NCBI GenBank assembly: GCA_032622095.1
Contig: CP136067.1
Location: forward strand, 195,266,052 to 195,330,051
Direction: 5' to 3'
DNA length: 64,000 bases
Source: Siphonodentalium dalli
Lineage: Eukaryota > Mollusca > Scaphopoda > Gadilida > Siphonodentaliidae
Shown here: one piece after another, positions 25,851 through 37,711 of the stretch
How the letters are laid out: each line of letters begins with the position of its first letter
Numbering within the stretch: position 1 is the first letter of the stretch
The notes under the pieces: generated by a model
Told to the model about the DNA's origin: nothing
The model's database searches: none
The model's input: only the letters and a program-made list of their open reading frames with translations
Program-made: the position numbers and the translations under genes

Positions 25851-26185
25851 ACCCACCCACTCACTCACAACGAAACCGACCTAATCAATTTAATTCACAA
25901 ATAGTTATATATCATTGAGTCATGATACTGGTATGTTCAAATTCGGTAAAGTAGACGTAGTCAAAATAATTTCATCTTACCTGTCGATGAAAATAGTATG
26001 GTGCCTTTGTAACTCTTATTTACTGTCACCTCGCGGCCATCGTCAGCGATGTCACAAACTGGGAACTCGCACTCCACTTCATCTCCGATGTTTTTCTCAC
26101 ATCCAAAAGAAACATCTTTCTCTTGTTTGGTTACAACTTCTTTGTCGTATTCGAAGAAAATAATAAAGAACGTGATTCCAGCCAT
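18885..26185 (-). CDS. BEN-domain protein with Gln-rich and coiled-coil regions
   Basis: The nine-exon model reads 26185-25981, 24775-23861, 23350-23258, 22843-22773, 22472-22394, 21588-21505, 21212-21109, 20095-19822 and 19045-18885. Every junction is GT/AG, all phases agree, and it sums to 661 codons plus TAA. Exon 1 carries GDEVE and YKGTILFSS, like the small N-terminal beta region of many invertebrate BEN proteins. Residues 69-241 are basic and Ser/Thr-rich, 242-331 are Gln-rich with repeated VQNQQQQ, and 332-373 form a heptad-like coiled coil. The last two exons hold the BEN domain (about 555-635: LLDIVFSREEL, LDPHRMSAI, then FITAFCKKQSW). BEN domains bind DNA or chromatin factors in the nucleus. 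It lies in the 21.6-kb transposon, divergent from the transposase, so a role in binding the transposon ends is likely but inferred. Confidence 0.85.
19396..19741. mobile_element. MITE-like inverted repeat in the last BEN intron
   Basis: Imperfect arms of about 55 bp face each other: CACTGAGGAAATAACCTCTT near 19411 and the complement of GAGGTTGTTTCCTCAGCGAA near 19705. The interior is AT-rich. The target duplication is unclear. Confidence 0.55.
20747..20830. mobile_element. Possible hAT element end in an intron
   Basis: TAGGGTTGAAACGATTAATC followed by GACTAG/GTCGAC palindromes looks like a hAT end, compare 9825. No matching opposite end was found before the exon at 21109, so it may be truncated. 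Confidence 0.3.
23985..24262 (-). repeat. Coding minisatellite for the Gln-rich tract
   Basis: Units of 21-30 bp (GTTCTGAACTTGCTGYTGTT on the + strand) repeat in frame in BEN exon 2 and encode VQN plus four to six Gln. Unit length varies by whole codons, so the frame survives. Such tracts are prone to length polymorphism. Confidence 0.9.
25417..25462 (-). CDS. Possible alternative first exon of the BEN gene
   Basis: ATG at 25462 opens 15 codons (MSGLGYKPKRNRVSI) plus one base before a GT at 25415-25416. The phase matches the exon at 24775, so it could replace exon 1 and give a 608-aa protein. The basic peptide could be a localisation signal. The donor (GTATAG) is weak. It could equally be chance within intron 1. 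Confidence 0.3.
25816..25850. repeat. Poly-C tract, 35 bases
   Basis: An uninterrupted C run in BEN intron 1, followed by ACCCACCCACTCACTCAC. On the minus strand it is a G run able to form quadruplexes. Confidence 0.9.
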
Positions 26186-27514
26186 AATGAATACAATGCG
26201 TAGTGTGTTCTAAATGGTGTGTAAATAAACAGATTATAAGACAAACACTGGGTGTCTGCGGCTATTTAAATTACGCGGGAATCTGCGATTGTCTCAGTTC
26301 CACCAAACGCTGTACAGTGCCAATCATAACTAGGTCATGCTGTCGTTTTGATCTATTTATAGGCCAACTCTTAACAGATTGGAATGCCACGTAATGGGAT
26401 TTCAATTTCGCTTGCTTATATATATATACGTACATGTGCATTAGATTTGTTATACATATATACATGCATGTCAATCATACAACATGCAAATCCCTTCATT
26501 CGTGGCCCCATGCATGCAATCTATTTATTCGTCCAATAACATATTTGACCATATTTGAATCTTTGAACTATATTATATATTGTCTATTTCCAAACAATTT
26601 AAATTATATAGTATCAAATATAGAACGACATTCGTGCACACAAATATCATCAAGCATTGCTGTTATATTATAATATATAAGAGGTATCACGGTCACCCCC
26701 ACCCCCTTCGATACGCGGGATTCAGGGTGTTTTGAAGCCGTACGCGCGGTATTTTGGTAGGCCTACAGGCAAGTTCTTACTTCATCCAAAGCCCATCGAA
26801 AACTGTATTTGACTTGGCCTGTAAGGGTTTAGCATATTATTTGGTCCACGAGCACATCGTTCGTGACATTATGATAATGTATATATATGGCGCGAAGCTA
26901 TATGGCTGAGGCCCGCGTGCATGCATATATACCGATACCATATATTATGCCTCGATCGACCGATCGCCTTGCATGCATGCTTGGAAAAAAGTTTGAAGAA
27001 AGATTTTCTGTTCATAAAATATACGTATTCAATACGCTTTATGACTATATGACTGCATGAGTGTTGGTCCGATTTTCACTCAGCATTCTATATATTGCGT
27101 ATCAGCTTGTCGCGGTGTGAACATATATATATATATTAGGAGACCGCATTTCGCTAAGCGAGTTACTCAACCGCACTGATTCGCTAAGCGATGTACTCGA
27201 CCGCATGAAACATTAAGCTGGGTACTCAACCGTACGTCGCGTGATGATAGAGATCCCCCCCCCCCCCCCCCCCCCAACGGGGCCCACCCCATGCATGCAT
27301 TTATGGAAGTCCGTGAATAAATTCATGAAAGACCATTTTAACCAGACAGAAAATATTTAAATTCGTGTCATGAATGAAACATATATATCGGCTAAGCACG
27401 ATTTTACATATGGGCATGCATGGATCGACAGTCACGTTATTCACGGGGGCCCCGATACATATAGATTTTGGATATTCACCACCTCGATATACATATCCCA
27501 TCGTTATGCTGATG

Positions 27515-27995
27515 GGGTCATTGTCACAAGGCATCGATCACATTCGTAGTCATGCATCTTTTTAAATTGATCACAAATGTGGACAGCTTTTCTATATATG
27601 GTGATCACATGTGTAACCAGCTTTTCATATTCATGCGAACCTCAATGAACAAGATTAATCTCATTGTCCCGAGTTGATGGATCATGAAAAACAACTTGAA
27701 TTTTAATTTGATATTAGTTCATAATAATCTAACGTTTCTGATCAATTTCGTTAGAATGCTCGAATTATATTCCAATATAAGTTGATAAACGAAGTAAATT
27801 TTGCAGAATGACGTCGACATTTTAGTCACGATCGCGATGACATCATATTTCGCGCCATCTAAAGCATGCAATTAGAAAAGCTGACTACGAATGTGATCGC
27901 CGGTGAAAAGCTGGCTATATATATATGTATACATTTGTGATAGATTTAAGAAGCTGACTACGAAGATATATGTGACCGGGGCCTTGTGACAATGG
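27515..27995. repeat. Imperfect long inverted repeat
   Basis: TCATTGTCACAAGGC and TGATCACATTCGTAGTCATG near 27517-27555 face GACTACGAATGTGATC (about 27883) and CTTGTGACAATGGCC (about 27983). AAAAGCTG/CAGCTTTT blocks repeat between. It could be an unrecognised foldback element. Confidence 0.45.
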
Positions 27996-30356
27996 CCCAG
28001 GAGTTGTGATTTGGGCTAATCCCGGGATATTCGAAAGGGTCGAGTGACCCTTTCCCTAACCCCTCATGACAACTTGAATGACCACATTAAGGCATATAAT
28101 AGTCGGCCTAACAGCTAACACACCACGTTGTGGTGAAGGAGAAGATCTCTGGATATTTTTGACCACCCTGGGCGCTTCGCGCCCTTCTATACTATCTTGC
28201 GAACACACCACACGCATTCAGTTCTGTCATTTCACTTCTGTCATTTCACTTATATAGAACTGTCTTATTTCAACCCATGCATATATTTATGCTGCATGGT
28301 GGACAAATAACACCTGCATATGCTTCCAAAGCCTTCCATCGTGGTGGTTCCTTGTTGGCGTTTTTACCGAAGTCCGAGTTTGTACATGACCATTATAATT
28401 AGTTTATAAATTTTATATTTCAAACTTCATTTTGAAGTTTTATATAAAGTAGCTAGGCCATGGATCTCGTCATTTAAGCGTATATATATAAGGCCTATAT
28501 CGAGACAATATATATATAGACAGTATATAGGCTATAGACTACAATATTTATATTATATCGGTAGGCCTATACATGCACGAACTTACCTTGACATTTAATT
28601 CTTTCGATTCTCAAATATAGGCCTATATATATATAGCATGTGCATGTATATATATGTCTGTATGAACATGCAGAAAACGGAAGACAAAACAAAACAGATA
28701 CGGTACCGTACGCGATGTCAACGGTTAATATACCGGTATAGGCTATATAGTTTGAAAACAATTTCAACATCGGCTTTTCCACGCGCAGGCATACATTTGT
28801 TTTGAACGACCAAGGATCGACACTAGCTATCTAACTTGTATAAAGAGGATATGGCAAAATACCAGAAACAATTAAGGTAATTAAATCATATAAGAATTAG
28901 GGTCCGTGATTACACCTAAAATTCACTGAAAGTGGCAGGGATTTCAAGAAACCACTTAAAATTAAGTGGCTATAGGGATTACGCGTAATCACTGACATAA
29001 AATTTTGTTAATTAAGTGCAATGGATTTTAAGAGTCACATTTGCTATTTTACACACTATAAGTCCAGACCATTTGTCTCAATGACTAATTAGCTTCTCTA
29101 CTGGCATTATTATTATTTAACAGTGAAGTGCGATTATGGAAGTTGTTTATTTTAATAATTTGAGTGGTACTAAAATAGCTGCTCATTACCGGTACTATAA
29201 ATACTGGGTTGTTTTCTATACATTTCTATACTATACCCAATACATTCATCTTCTAATCAAATCGCATATACTACATTCATCTTTATTCCGAAAAAAAAAG
29301 CACTTACTACCTACTAAGCAAGTAAGTAAATTATATATTTAATGTTTTAAAAGCATGGTAGTCCTTATTGCACATTGATGCTACATGTAATTGCAGATTA
29401 CTAAATTGCATATCATTTCATTTTGACTCTGGAAGGCGTACCCGGTACGAAATTTCTAAAGTTCGAATCCAGTGATCGATTGTATCCGGATTGAAACAAA
29501 GCACATTTTGTGCGGAAAACTTAAATCTAAAGTTAACAACTTAAAACTATAACAACAAGGTAAATACTGGCGAGAACTATGTTGTCGATGTTTTTATGTC
29601 GATGTTTCTTCTGACAAATTAACTGGTATAGTTATAACTTATGATATCGAGATGCAAATCCGACAGTCAATTCCTGTCGCGATAATTCGCGGTATGAACT
29701 GACTTTACTGAGCGCACTAACTTACGCTGAATAGGTCATCTGGTCATTGTCGCATGGTTTCGAGCAAAAAGACACCAGGATGTCCCAAAGAAGCAAAATG
29801 ACGCCTAGTATCTCATAGTCTCGTCAAAACAACGGGAATTTTGTTTAGTCGTTGCCTATTAATATTATGATCATTGTTTGTGATCGTAGTGAAAATACTG
29901 AAATATCAACGGAATTTAAATGGGCTTTGGGTCTGACTGACATGCAGTGTGTGCAGTACGTCCCGCTTCCTTGATAGTTGGACCAATATTAATTAGTGAT
30001 CCGGACCGGTCCGCGGTCCAGGGATGGACCACGGTCTGGTCCGGACCGGGTGTCACTGGCTTTTTGCAGCCGGTCCGGTCCACGTAGTACTATTTTACTT
30101 CAGTTATAATAAACTATCGCGAATATTATTGCATATTTGCCGTCATATCAATTAGCAACGATGTATTGACGCATTCAAGTGGTTAATATCTATTAAACGG
30201 TGAGCCTTTGATATCCTGGGTGTCATTTTGCTTGTTTTTGGGACATCTTGGGTGTCTTTTTGCCAGTTTGCGAGGATTTTCTACCTATATTGCTAAACAA
30301 AGACAGTAAATATGGGTTATTTTTGCATTCGATGACCTAAAATTGTGAGATTTGTG

Positions 30357-30446
30357 TATCGTGATACACTTCACATGATACGATACGCGTATCATGTGAA
30401 AGCGTATTGTGATACATCAAAATCACGATGAATCGTTGCAGCTCTA
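30357..30446. mobile_element. Solo hAT-like end with adjacent palindrome
   Basis: TTCACATGATACG and its complement, separated by 5 bases, are followed by CGATGAATCGTTGCAGCTCTA, whose complement resembles hAT ends (TAGAGCTGCAACG). No partner end was found upstream, so this is probably a fragment. Confidence 0.3.
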
Positions 30447-30603
30447 ATTACTGGTACAATTATTACAATAATGTACATTTGCTCAACCGGCTGCGCGAAT
30501 TTAAAACTGCCAAAAATATGGTTCGTAAAAGTCTTGTTTCAGTTCTTAATTATCCCTGAAGACACATGTGTATATCAAAGACTGTAATAATTTACATACC
30601 GGT

Positions 30604-30765
30604 ACCTAATAATCGTGACAGATTGTGATTTATGCTGAAAATAATAATAGTGATGGCAATTTCACTAAATATTAATATGTCTCAATGCCAAACAATAGTG
30701 ATCGTTGGGAATTTTCTCCAAAATTAATAAGCATGCCGGCACTATTATTAGGCACCTGGGAGTAC
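30604..30765. mobile_element. MITE, CCTAATAATCGTGA family
   Basis: The left end CCTAATAATCGTGA faces GCACTATTATTAGGCACCT on the right. The interior ATAGTGATGGCAATTTCACT recurs at 36727-36925, and weaker relatives lie at about 39113-39270 and 58553-58690. No clear target duplication was seen. Confidence 0.45.
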
Positions 30766-31058
30766 GATTAATGGTGTTGAGATTGATTGGTTGCTTATAT
30801 GTAAATACGGTATACATGTACATGTAAGTGTTGATTATCTTTCTAATAAAAACTCTTATTTTCTCTATTGTTTGGTATAAACTTATGAGTCATCTTATTT
30901 TTCGCCGAGTTTTTTCGTGCACCAATTACATGTAGTGATCGAAAAATAGTACTGCACGAATTTAAATATGAGTAAGGTATCTAAATAGTTGCAATCAATA
31001 AGGATTTAAAGTTTTCATGTTTATGCTAGTACATACGATTCATTTTGTTTTCCAGGCA

Positions 31059-34000
31059 ATGGACAAAGAAAAGAAACGAAGAGGGCCTTATTTGAAATGG
31101 TCACTACCCGTGGAAGTAGATTGTGAACAAACTTTTGTTGAGCCAGAACAGGTATTAATTACATTTAAAGGGATAATACAGTAATGCCCAAAGTAATTGA
31201 CCACTTAACAGCAGAATTATGGGTAATTTTTCAGGATTTAGTCGGAAATATGGCTTGTTGTCATTCATCGGAAAGCTGTCAGTGAGAGCTTTCCGTTGAA
31301 TGGCAACAAGCCATATTTCCAACTAAATCCTGAATAATTACCCATAATTCTGCTGTTAAGTGGTCAATTACTTTGGGCATTACTGTATGCCAATTTCAAT
31401 AAATTCCTGGTAATAACAACGATCTGATATCGATAATGCCCTGTTAGTAAAAAAAAAGTTATTTGAGTCAAATATGTCTTCTGTAATCGTTCAGGTTAAA
31501 ATTAACATTTTATCTTTAAAAATTGTTTTTATAGTTTATAGAAATTTTGTTTATGGTTGCAGCCATAAAAATAAGTTTTGAATATCCGTGTGCAAGATAT
31601 ATTCAAAAAAGAGGTTGCACATGCGGTATTGGCATAAGTGTGTGATAGAAACCACAACATTTGAGTACAGTATCCCTTTAATAGCTGAAAAGTTACATGT
31701 AAGTTCATTCCAATATGTCCCATATAAACTACTGTATGGTACATTGATTGAGAATATAAGAAACATTCTTTCTTCTTAAAAGTACTCAATCTGATCAGAT
31801 GCTCCTTAATTACTATTTCTTTGGTTTTGGCGGTTTGGAATTTCAAAAGTAAATATTGACTACCTCCTTATTGTTGAGATGTTTTAAATATTAATAGTTT
31901 TCATTCGAATTTTGAGTAAACTTTTGTATTTCTCTTCATATTCTAGGACACCATAATACCTCTAAAAATGATGAAAACTACAGCTGCAAAAAAAGAAACT
32001 CAGCCTACTGGTATTTCTGGAGTATGTTCATCAAATATTGTTGAAGATATGCTACAGCAACCAAATGTGATGAGTTCCAAAGAGAATGCACCAACTGGAG
32101 ATTGGTTTCAGCAAAAAAAAGTGAATGACCCTGATCTGGATGAACTTTTTAATGAAATCAAAAATCGTATGACTGAAGGTGAAGCTGATTCAACTGAAGA
32201 TGAAACAACTCCTCTGAATATACTGTGTGACCACATAAGTGAAACTCTTGTTGCAGACCATCTGAACACTGAACCTGAGCTTGTGACACCAAAATCAAGA
32301 CCTGTGGATCAAAGTTCAAATCCTATATATCCCGGTTCGAGCAGATTACTGGGTGTAACTATGCTTTTGTTGTGTTGCTTCATGATTCGATTTCAACTGT
32401 CAGATGAAACCATGACAGCATTGTTGAATCTGTTGGAATTATTACTGCCTGCAGGATCTAAATTGGCTACTTCACTCTATGGCATTAAAAGGTACTTGGA
32501 GAATTTTGTTAGTTTACCAAAGATTCAACATTATTGTTCAAACTGTTATACTCATGCTGTTAACGGACAGACAAAATGCCAAAATGAACTCTGCGCAAGA
32601 GACCTCACACTTTCTGGCAGCAAGGATTACTTTGTGCAGCATTCACTCATTTCACAGCTTCGAGTTATGTTTCTGAGAAAGGATTTCACAGACAAAATAA
32701 GAACACATCGCTTCAGTCACTACCAACACAATGATGACAGTGTGCTCAAAGATGTTTATGATGGAGCTCACTATAAGGAACTATTTGCTAAAGGTGTATT
32801 ATCAGATCCAAATAATGTGTCGTTTTCTATGAATACCGATGGTGTTCCTCTGTTCAAGAGCTCTGGTGTCTCCATGTGGCCTGTCTATCTTCTTGTGAAT
32901 GAGCTTCCAATTAAGGATAGAAAATCAAGAGAAAACGTACTGTTTTTTGGCATTTGGATATCCACTAGTAAGCCAATGATGTGGAGCTTTTTAAAGCCTC
33001 TTCATGATGAACTGAAACTTTTGGGGAATGGTGTCAATTTCATAGACAGTAGAGGAGATACATTCACATGTACAGCTTGTCTGATGTCGTCAATTAGTGA
33101 CTTACCAGCCAAATGCTTGCTGACAAATAGTATGCAGTATAATGGAGCTCATAGTTGCTGGTATTGTCTTCAAAGAGGAGAAACATTCACTACTAAGAAA
33201 GGCGGACACACCCATGTATTCCCATTCTCAGACAAGGATCCAGCAGGCCCCCAAAGAACCCGTGAGAATCTCCTGTGTGATATATCTTCTGCAGTTGGAA
33301 AACTTAAGGCCAATAATTACAAACAGGTGCAAGTTGTTCGTGGCATCAAAGGACCCAATTGGTTTATTCTTTTGCCGCACTTCAATATTATTCATGGATT
33401 TGTAATAGACTACATGCACGGTGTGTGCCTTGGAGTTATGAAGACACTGCTAAATCTATGGTTCCAGAAAGATCATAAACAGGAAATCTTCTCATCCCAC
33501 AAGTTCCTAAAACAAGTAGACTCTGATCTGAAGTGTATTAGGCCAAATTTGGAGATCACCAGAATACCAAGAGCATTGAGCGAGATAGTTCATTGGAAGG
33601 CCTCAGAATTCAGGAACTTTCTTTTATACTGGGGTGTTCCAGTATTGTGTGGTGTTCTGTCTCCTGTGCTCTATTTACACTTCTGTCTGCTTGTTAAAGC
33701 CATCCATATTCTGTTATCAGATCACATTACTGAAGGTGAGATGGATATAGCAAGTGCTTGTCTCATTGAATTTGTGTCAAATTTCCCTGAAAATTATTCC
33801 ATGAGATATATGACAATGAATGTTCACCAGCTTTTACATTTAACTGAAAACGTTCGTGCTAATGGACCTTTATTCGCAAACAATCTGTTCGTATTCGAAG
33901 ACTTAAATGGTTTCATCAAAAAGAACATACACGGAACTCAGGCAGTTGACAAACAAATTATCAAGACCATCAGTATAATTCAAGCCATTCCAGTCCTTAA

Positions 34001-34550
34001 AGAAAAATACTTGGTCCCCGATTCTGAGGAGGAAACATTCTACACAACACTCACTGACTTTTCTCATCATAACTGGACAAAAATGAATGACATATTCTCT
34101 ATAATTGGAAAAAACAGCAATACAGTTCTGACTGATGTGGAATGTAAAGCTGTTTCTTCACAATATTCACCTGTTGACCCTGTGACACGTTTCCAAAGGA
34201 TTTTCTTGAAATCTGGACATTGTCTATTATTTTCTACTTCATATACACGGATGTTCCGTCGGGACCAAAGTATTATTAAATGTTGTAAAAATGGTGAAAT
34301 TATATTTGGAAGTATAACTTCCTTCATAATTTTTGAAGATGTTAATGGATGTACAATAGCTGGTGCTTTTATTAAACCTTTAGAATGTAACTACAACCCT
34401 GATAATAAGATTCACAAGGTTGTTCCAAAGACTAGTCAGACAATTTTTGTGATATTTGAAGACATTATTTCACTCTGCATGCTTATATATTGTCAAAGTA
34501 CAGATAGAAACTATGTATCGGAGCACCCGAACCGAAAGGATTCAGATTAA
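31059..34550 (+). CDS. TNP2-like transposase (CACTA/EnSpm, CMC group)
   Basis: Two exons, 31059-31151 and 31947-34550, join in phase 0 with GT/AG borders and give 898 aa with no interruption. Starting at the internal ATG (31968) would lose 38 residues. A zinc-finger-like C-x2-C-x10-C-x4-C lies at about 228-247. NTDGVPLFKSSG (Asp 329), SSISDLPAK (Asp 416), a Cys pair HSCWYC (435-438), DYMHGVCLG (about 519) and FVFEDLNG (Glu 682) appear in the order typical of TNP2-family transposases in animal genomes. The Asp/Asp/Glu assignment is my inference. The protein should bind and cut the transposon ends in the nucleus. An intact frame and clean introns suggest recent activity or selection. A TA-flanked MITE sits in the intron. 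Confidence 0.85.
31179..31385. mobile_element. TA-flanked palindromic MITE (mariner-type)
   Basis: 207 bp, almost fully palindromic, with arms of about 90-100 bp starting CAGTAATGCCCAAAGTAATT and TA on both sides (31177-31178 and 31386-31387). It lies in the transposase intron, 27 bp from the donor, and leaves both splice sites intact. Confidence 0.85.
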
Positions 34551-34568
34551 TACTTACCAGTAGGCCAA

Positions 34569-34574
34569 AATAAA
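34569..34574 (+). terminator. Candidate polyadenylation signal of the transposase gene
   Basis: AATAAA lies 19 bases after the TAA stop. A second AATAAA is at about 34796. The close one would give a very short 3' UTR. Confidence 0.4.
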
Positions 34575-37223
34575 AAAGACCCTTGTTTCTGGTGACCCGC
34601 CCGCCCCTATTCCAGCGCCCCGACCATTATCATTTTATTGATTTTGCAAAATTAATACGCATCCGATTTTATATTATGTTTAAACTGATTCATTTTCTTG
34701 TAAAATGGACACATCACATCTACTATTAAACAGGAAATTGTACCACACTTCAATTAGGTCAGAGTCGAATCAAACTTATTTCTTCTTGTTTTATTCAATA
34801 AATTACACCATATTCTAATATTATGAACATATTTTTATTATTTGATAGTACATTAAAACAAGGAGAATCTGTCTGGGGGGTATTCTTATTCATTTGAGCA
34901 AAGTTGAAAATAAAATGAAAAGCCACCCCCACCCCTATTTTCTTTAATGTCACCAGAAACACAGGTATATTTTTGTTTGGCCTTAAGTACATATACATGT
35001 ACCAGGCATTTACAACATGTATCATAAATGTATCAGATGTATCAGAGTATTATAAATTTATCAGATTTTAAGAGTACTCTTGAGTGTCAAATAACAGTAC
35101 AGGGAGAAATAATAGTACACGGTAGGAAATTAATAAAAACAAATTGCATTCACAACATGAAGCAGAGTCATATACGAAATTTACAAACCGTTGCACTCTA
35201 CTGTTATCCCAATGGATATAAATGCACACATTTTCGTTTTGATGTAATTTATTTCTCCAAGTACGTCAGTCACGCTCATTGATGATTGATATAGATTTTA
35301 TTTTAGATTTGCACGGCTATAAATTAATAAACGTACAAAGCCAAATATAATGACCATACAGATTGGACATTTATCTGGAATTAATCAGCCTACATGTGTG
35401 CTTATTTCACACTCAAGAGTACCCATTTATACAGTAAAAACAGACATGGGCTTGGCTTGAAAAATGCCTTAATTGTAACTGGCTATCATACACAATGTTA
35501 TCAGAAATTCACAATAATTAACTTATTAAGGGCCATAACTACACCCAAAATATGGGAACCTGGCTAGTTTTCGAACTCTACTCCCATGATTTAGATGTAA
35601 TTTTGTTAGACTGTTTATATTGGTCTTAAAATCAGTTTGGATTTTAACACATGCCTGCCTCATTTCGTTTCAAAGATTTAATTCGTGCTTTGATAAAAAC
35701 AAATTAGTTTTCTTTGAGAAGGCTGAGAGCATGTAAAGATACTGATGGCCTTCGTTATAGGTTATAACTTATAATTAAAAAATAACAGTTAACAAAATTT
35801 CCTTTATATGAATATATAAATAATAGTATAAATACCATATTATCCACAAAACAAACTTTGAGTGAGCCGAGCGATTTTTTTATATACAGCACATATATAG
35901 TGAGCAATAAGAAAACACTCAACATGGTGGCAATCTTTTTAGGAGAGTGATTCATGGTGACGCATTCGACAACAAAATCTTGAGAACCAAGGATTAGCGA
36001 ACGCTATGCTGGTACATGTATATTGTAAACAACTTGGTGGAATTTCTAACCAAAGTTCATCCAGTGGGGTCTGCCCGGAGTTGAGTGTTTTGCTTATCGA
36101 ATACTGTTTACGTACTGTTTGTTTGCAGAAAATATCATTTGTTTACAAAGCACAGGTTACTAACATGACAATAACATATGATATTTATGTATGGTATAAG
36201 AACAAAGATTGTCTATAATATAATATTCTTTCTGTTTATGGTGGTTTTAATGCATATCACTATTTTAACAGCAATACCCACCACCAAACTTACCATATCT
36301 TTAAGTAAATTAAGTACATGTAGATGGTGAGTAGGGTATACAATTTTGTCTTTGTATGTTTTGCAGAGTTATCTATCCTGAAAATCTTAACCTATGAGAA
36401 AACCATCTGTGCCACCACATGCATTTTATTTAATAGTTCCCATTGTTTCTTTCATTGATACACACCTATGGAAGATTTGTATATTTCTCTCTTTTTCAAG
36501 GATGTATAATTCTTCAAAACTTAAAAGACAACACTTTCCGCACCAGTTATCAGGTGATTAACATGTGATATCCATTAAACCACCATAAACAAAGAATTTT
36601 ATATTATAGACAAACTTTGTTCTTATACCTTTTTCAGATTTTTAAGACAATTTAATATGATACAACCAATCATTACTTGAGTACCAGTATATATTGATTA
36701 TTGTTTTTACCTCTATGTGTTATACTCTCATGTGCCTAATAATTGTGATGGCCTAATAGTGATCGGTGGGGATTAAGGCTGAAATTATTAATAGTGATTA
36801 CAATTTCACTCTATGCCAAATTTCACTTCCCTGCCAAATAATAGTAATTGTTCTGGGTCATTTGGAATGTTTTCCATAATTAATAATCGAGCCGATTCTG
36901 CTGACACTAATATTAGGCTCATGAGACTACATGTAGTGAGATTGCATTAAATATGTCAATGCACCTTATACCGGTAGTTACCAGGGCTTATATTTTTGGC
37001 CAGAATCCAAATCTAGATTCTATAATTGAATACATGTAATTAGTTATGGTACATACACACTTCGTCACTTATTAAATACATTAACTAAAAAGCTCATTAA
37101 AGGAATGTAAATAATTCTGATATTCCGCCGTTTTCTAATTCTCTCCCAATTTGGGTCGTAGCGTGCTCAAATCTATTTGAATTTAGACTCTTCACTGGCT
37201 TGTGACAATAAATGGTATTCAAT
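34575..37223. other. Transposon interior, no gene seen
   Basis: AT-rich sequence between the transposase and the right end. Small ORFs lack motifs. The only structured piece is the MITE-like unit at 36727-36925. Confidence 0.5.
36727..36925. mobile_element. MITE, CCTAATAATNGTGA family, second copy
   Basis: CTCATGTGCCTAATAATTGT on the left faces CACTAATATTAGGCTCATGA on the right. The interior is shared with 30604-30765. Confidence 0.5.
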
Positions 37224-37227
37224 TTAA

Positions 37228-37707
37228 AGGTACTCAATCCGATAAAACTCCTCTCAATTACTATTTCAATGGCTTCGGGGGTCAAAAATATTTGATTCGA
37301 GTCGATGTAGTCACCCATCAAAGCTCAGATTTGTTAGATATCAACTTTAAAAATCTATTATTTTTCATTATCGGGAATACTTTCTGGCCCAGATCTCAGT
37401 CAAAATTGCGTTATTATTACCACTTGATTTTAGAGTTATCCATCCTTGTCTGTTTGAATAGAGTTTTGGTGTACAAATCTCGAGCAGGATACGAAATTGA
37501 CGGCAATTATTAGTACTCATCTCGAGAACATAACAAATTTCAAAAATCAATATCTAATAACTCTGAGCTTTGTTTGATGGGTTCCTCGACTCGAATCAAA
37601 TATTTTTTACCCCCAAAGCCAAAGAAATAGTAATATAGGACCCTCTGATCAGATTGTTGTTGTTGGAATCTGTTGAGATGGGGACCCTCTTTACGGATTG
37701 AGTACCT
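37228..37707. mobile_element. TTAA-flanked MITE, AGGTACTCAATCCGAT family, copy 3
   Basis: 480 bp, reversed relative to 17837-18316. TTAA is intact at 37224-37227; the right copy has decayed (TTCAA). It lies about 1 kb inside the right end of the transposon, roughly mirroring the left copy. Confidence 0.85.
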
Positions 37708-37711
37708 TCAA

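Larger units (their letters stand above)
26186..31055. promoter_or_regulatory. Divergent intergenic region between BEN and transposase genes
   Basis: The two genes start from opposite edges of this 4.9-kb region, so both promoters should lie here or in undetected 5' exons. An acceptor directly before the transposase ATG (TTTTGTTTTCCAG, ending 31055) implies at least one upstream non-coding exon. The region is AT-rich with many TATATA runs. It holds a decayed C-tract element (about 26682), a 21-base C run (27255-27275), three imperfect repeats of CGCTAAGCGAGTTACTCAAC (27143-27230), an imperfect inverted repeat (about 27515-27995) and GGTCCGGACC palindromes (about 30000-30080). No third gene was recognised. 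Confidence 0.55.

Noticed and set aside
29400-29475. Possible tRNA gene from GTTCGAATCC near 29459
   Set aside because: The B-box-like string has no matching A box, and no cloverleaf arms could be drawn around it.
31529-31846. ORFs on both strands in the transposase intron
   Set aside because: They fall between a donor and an acceptor that join two in-frame transposase exons; composition is intron-like.
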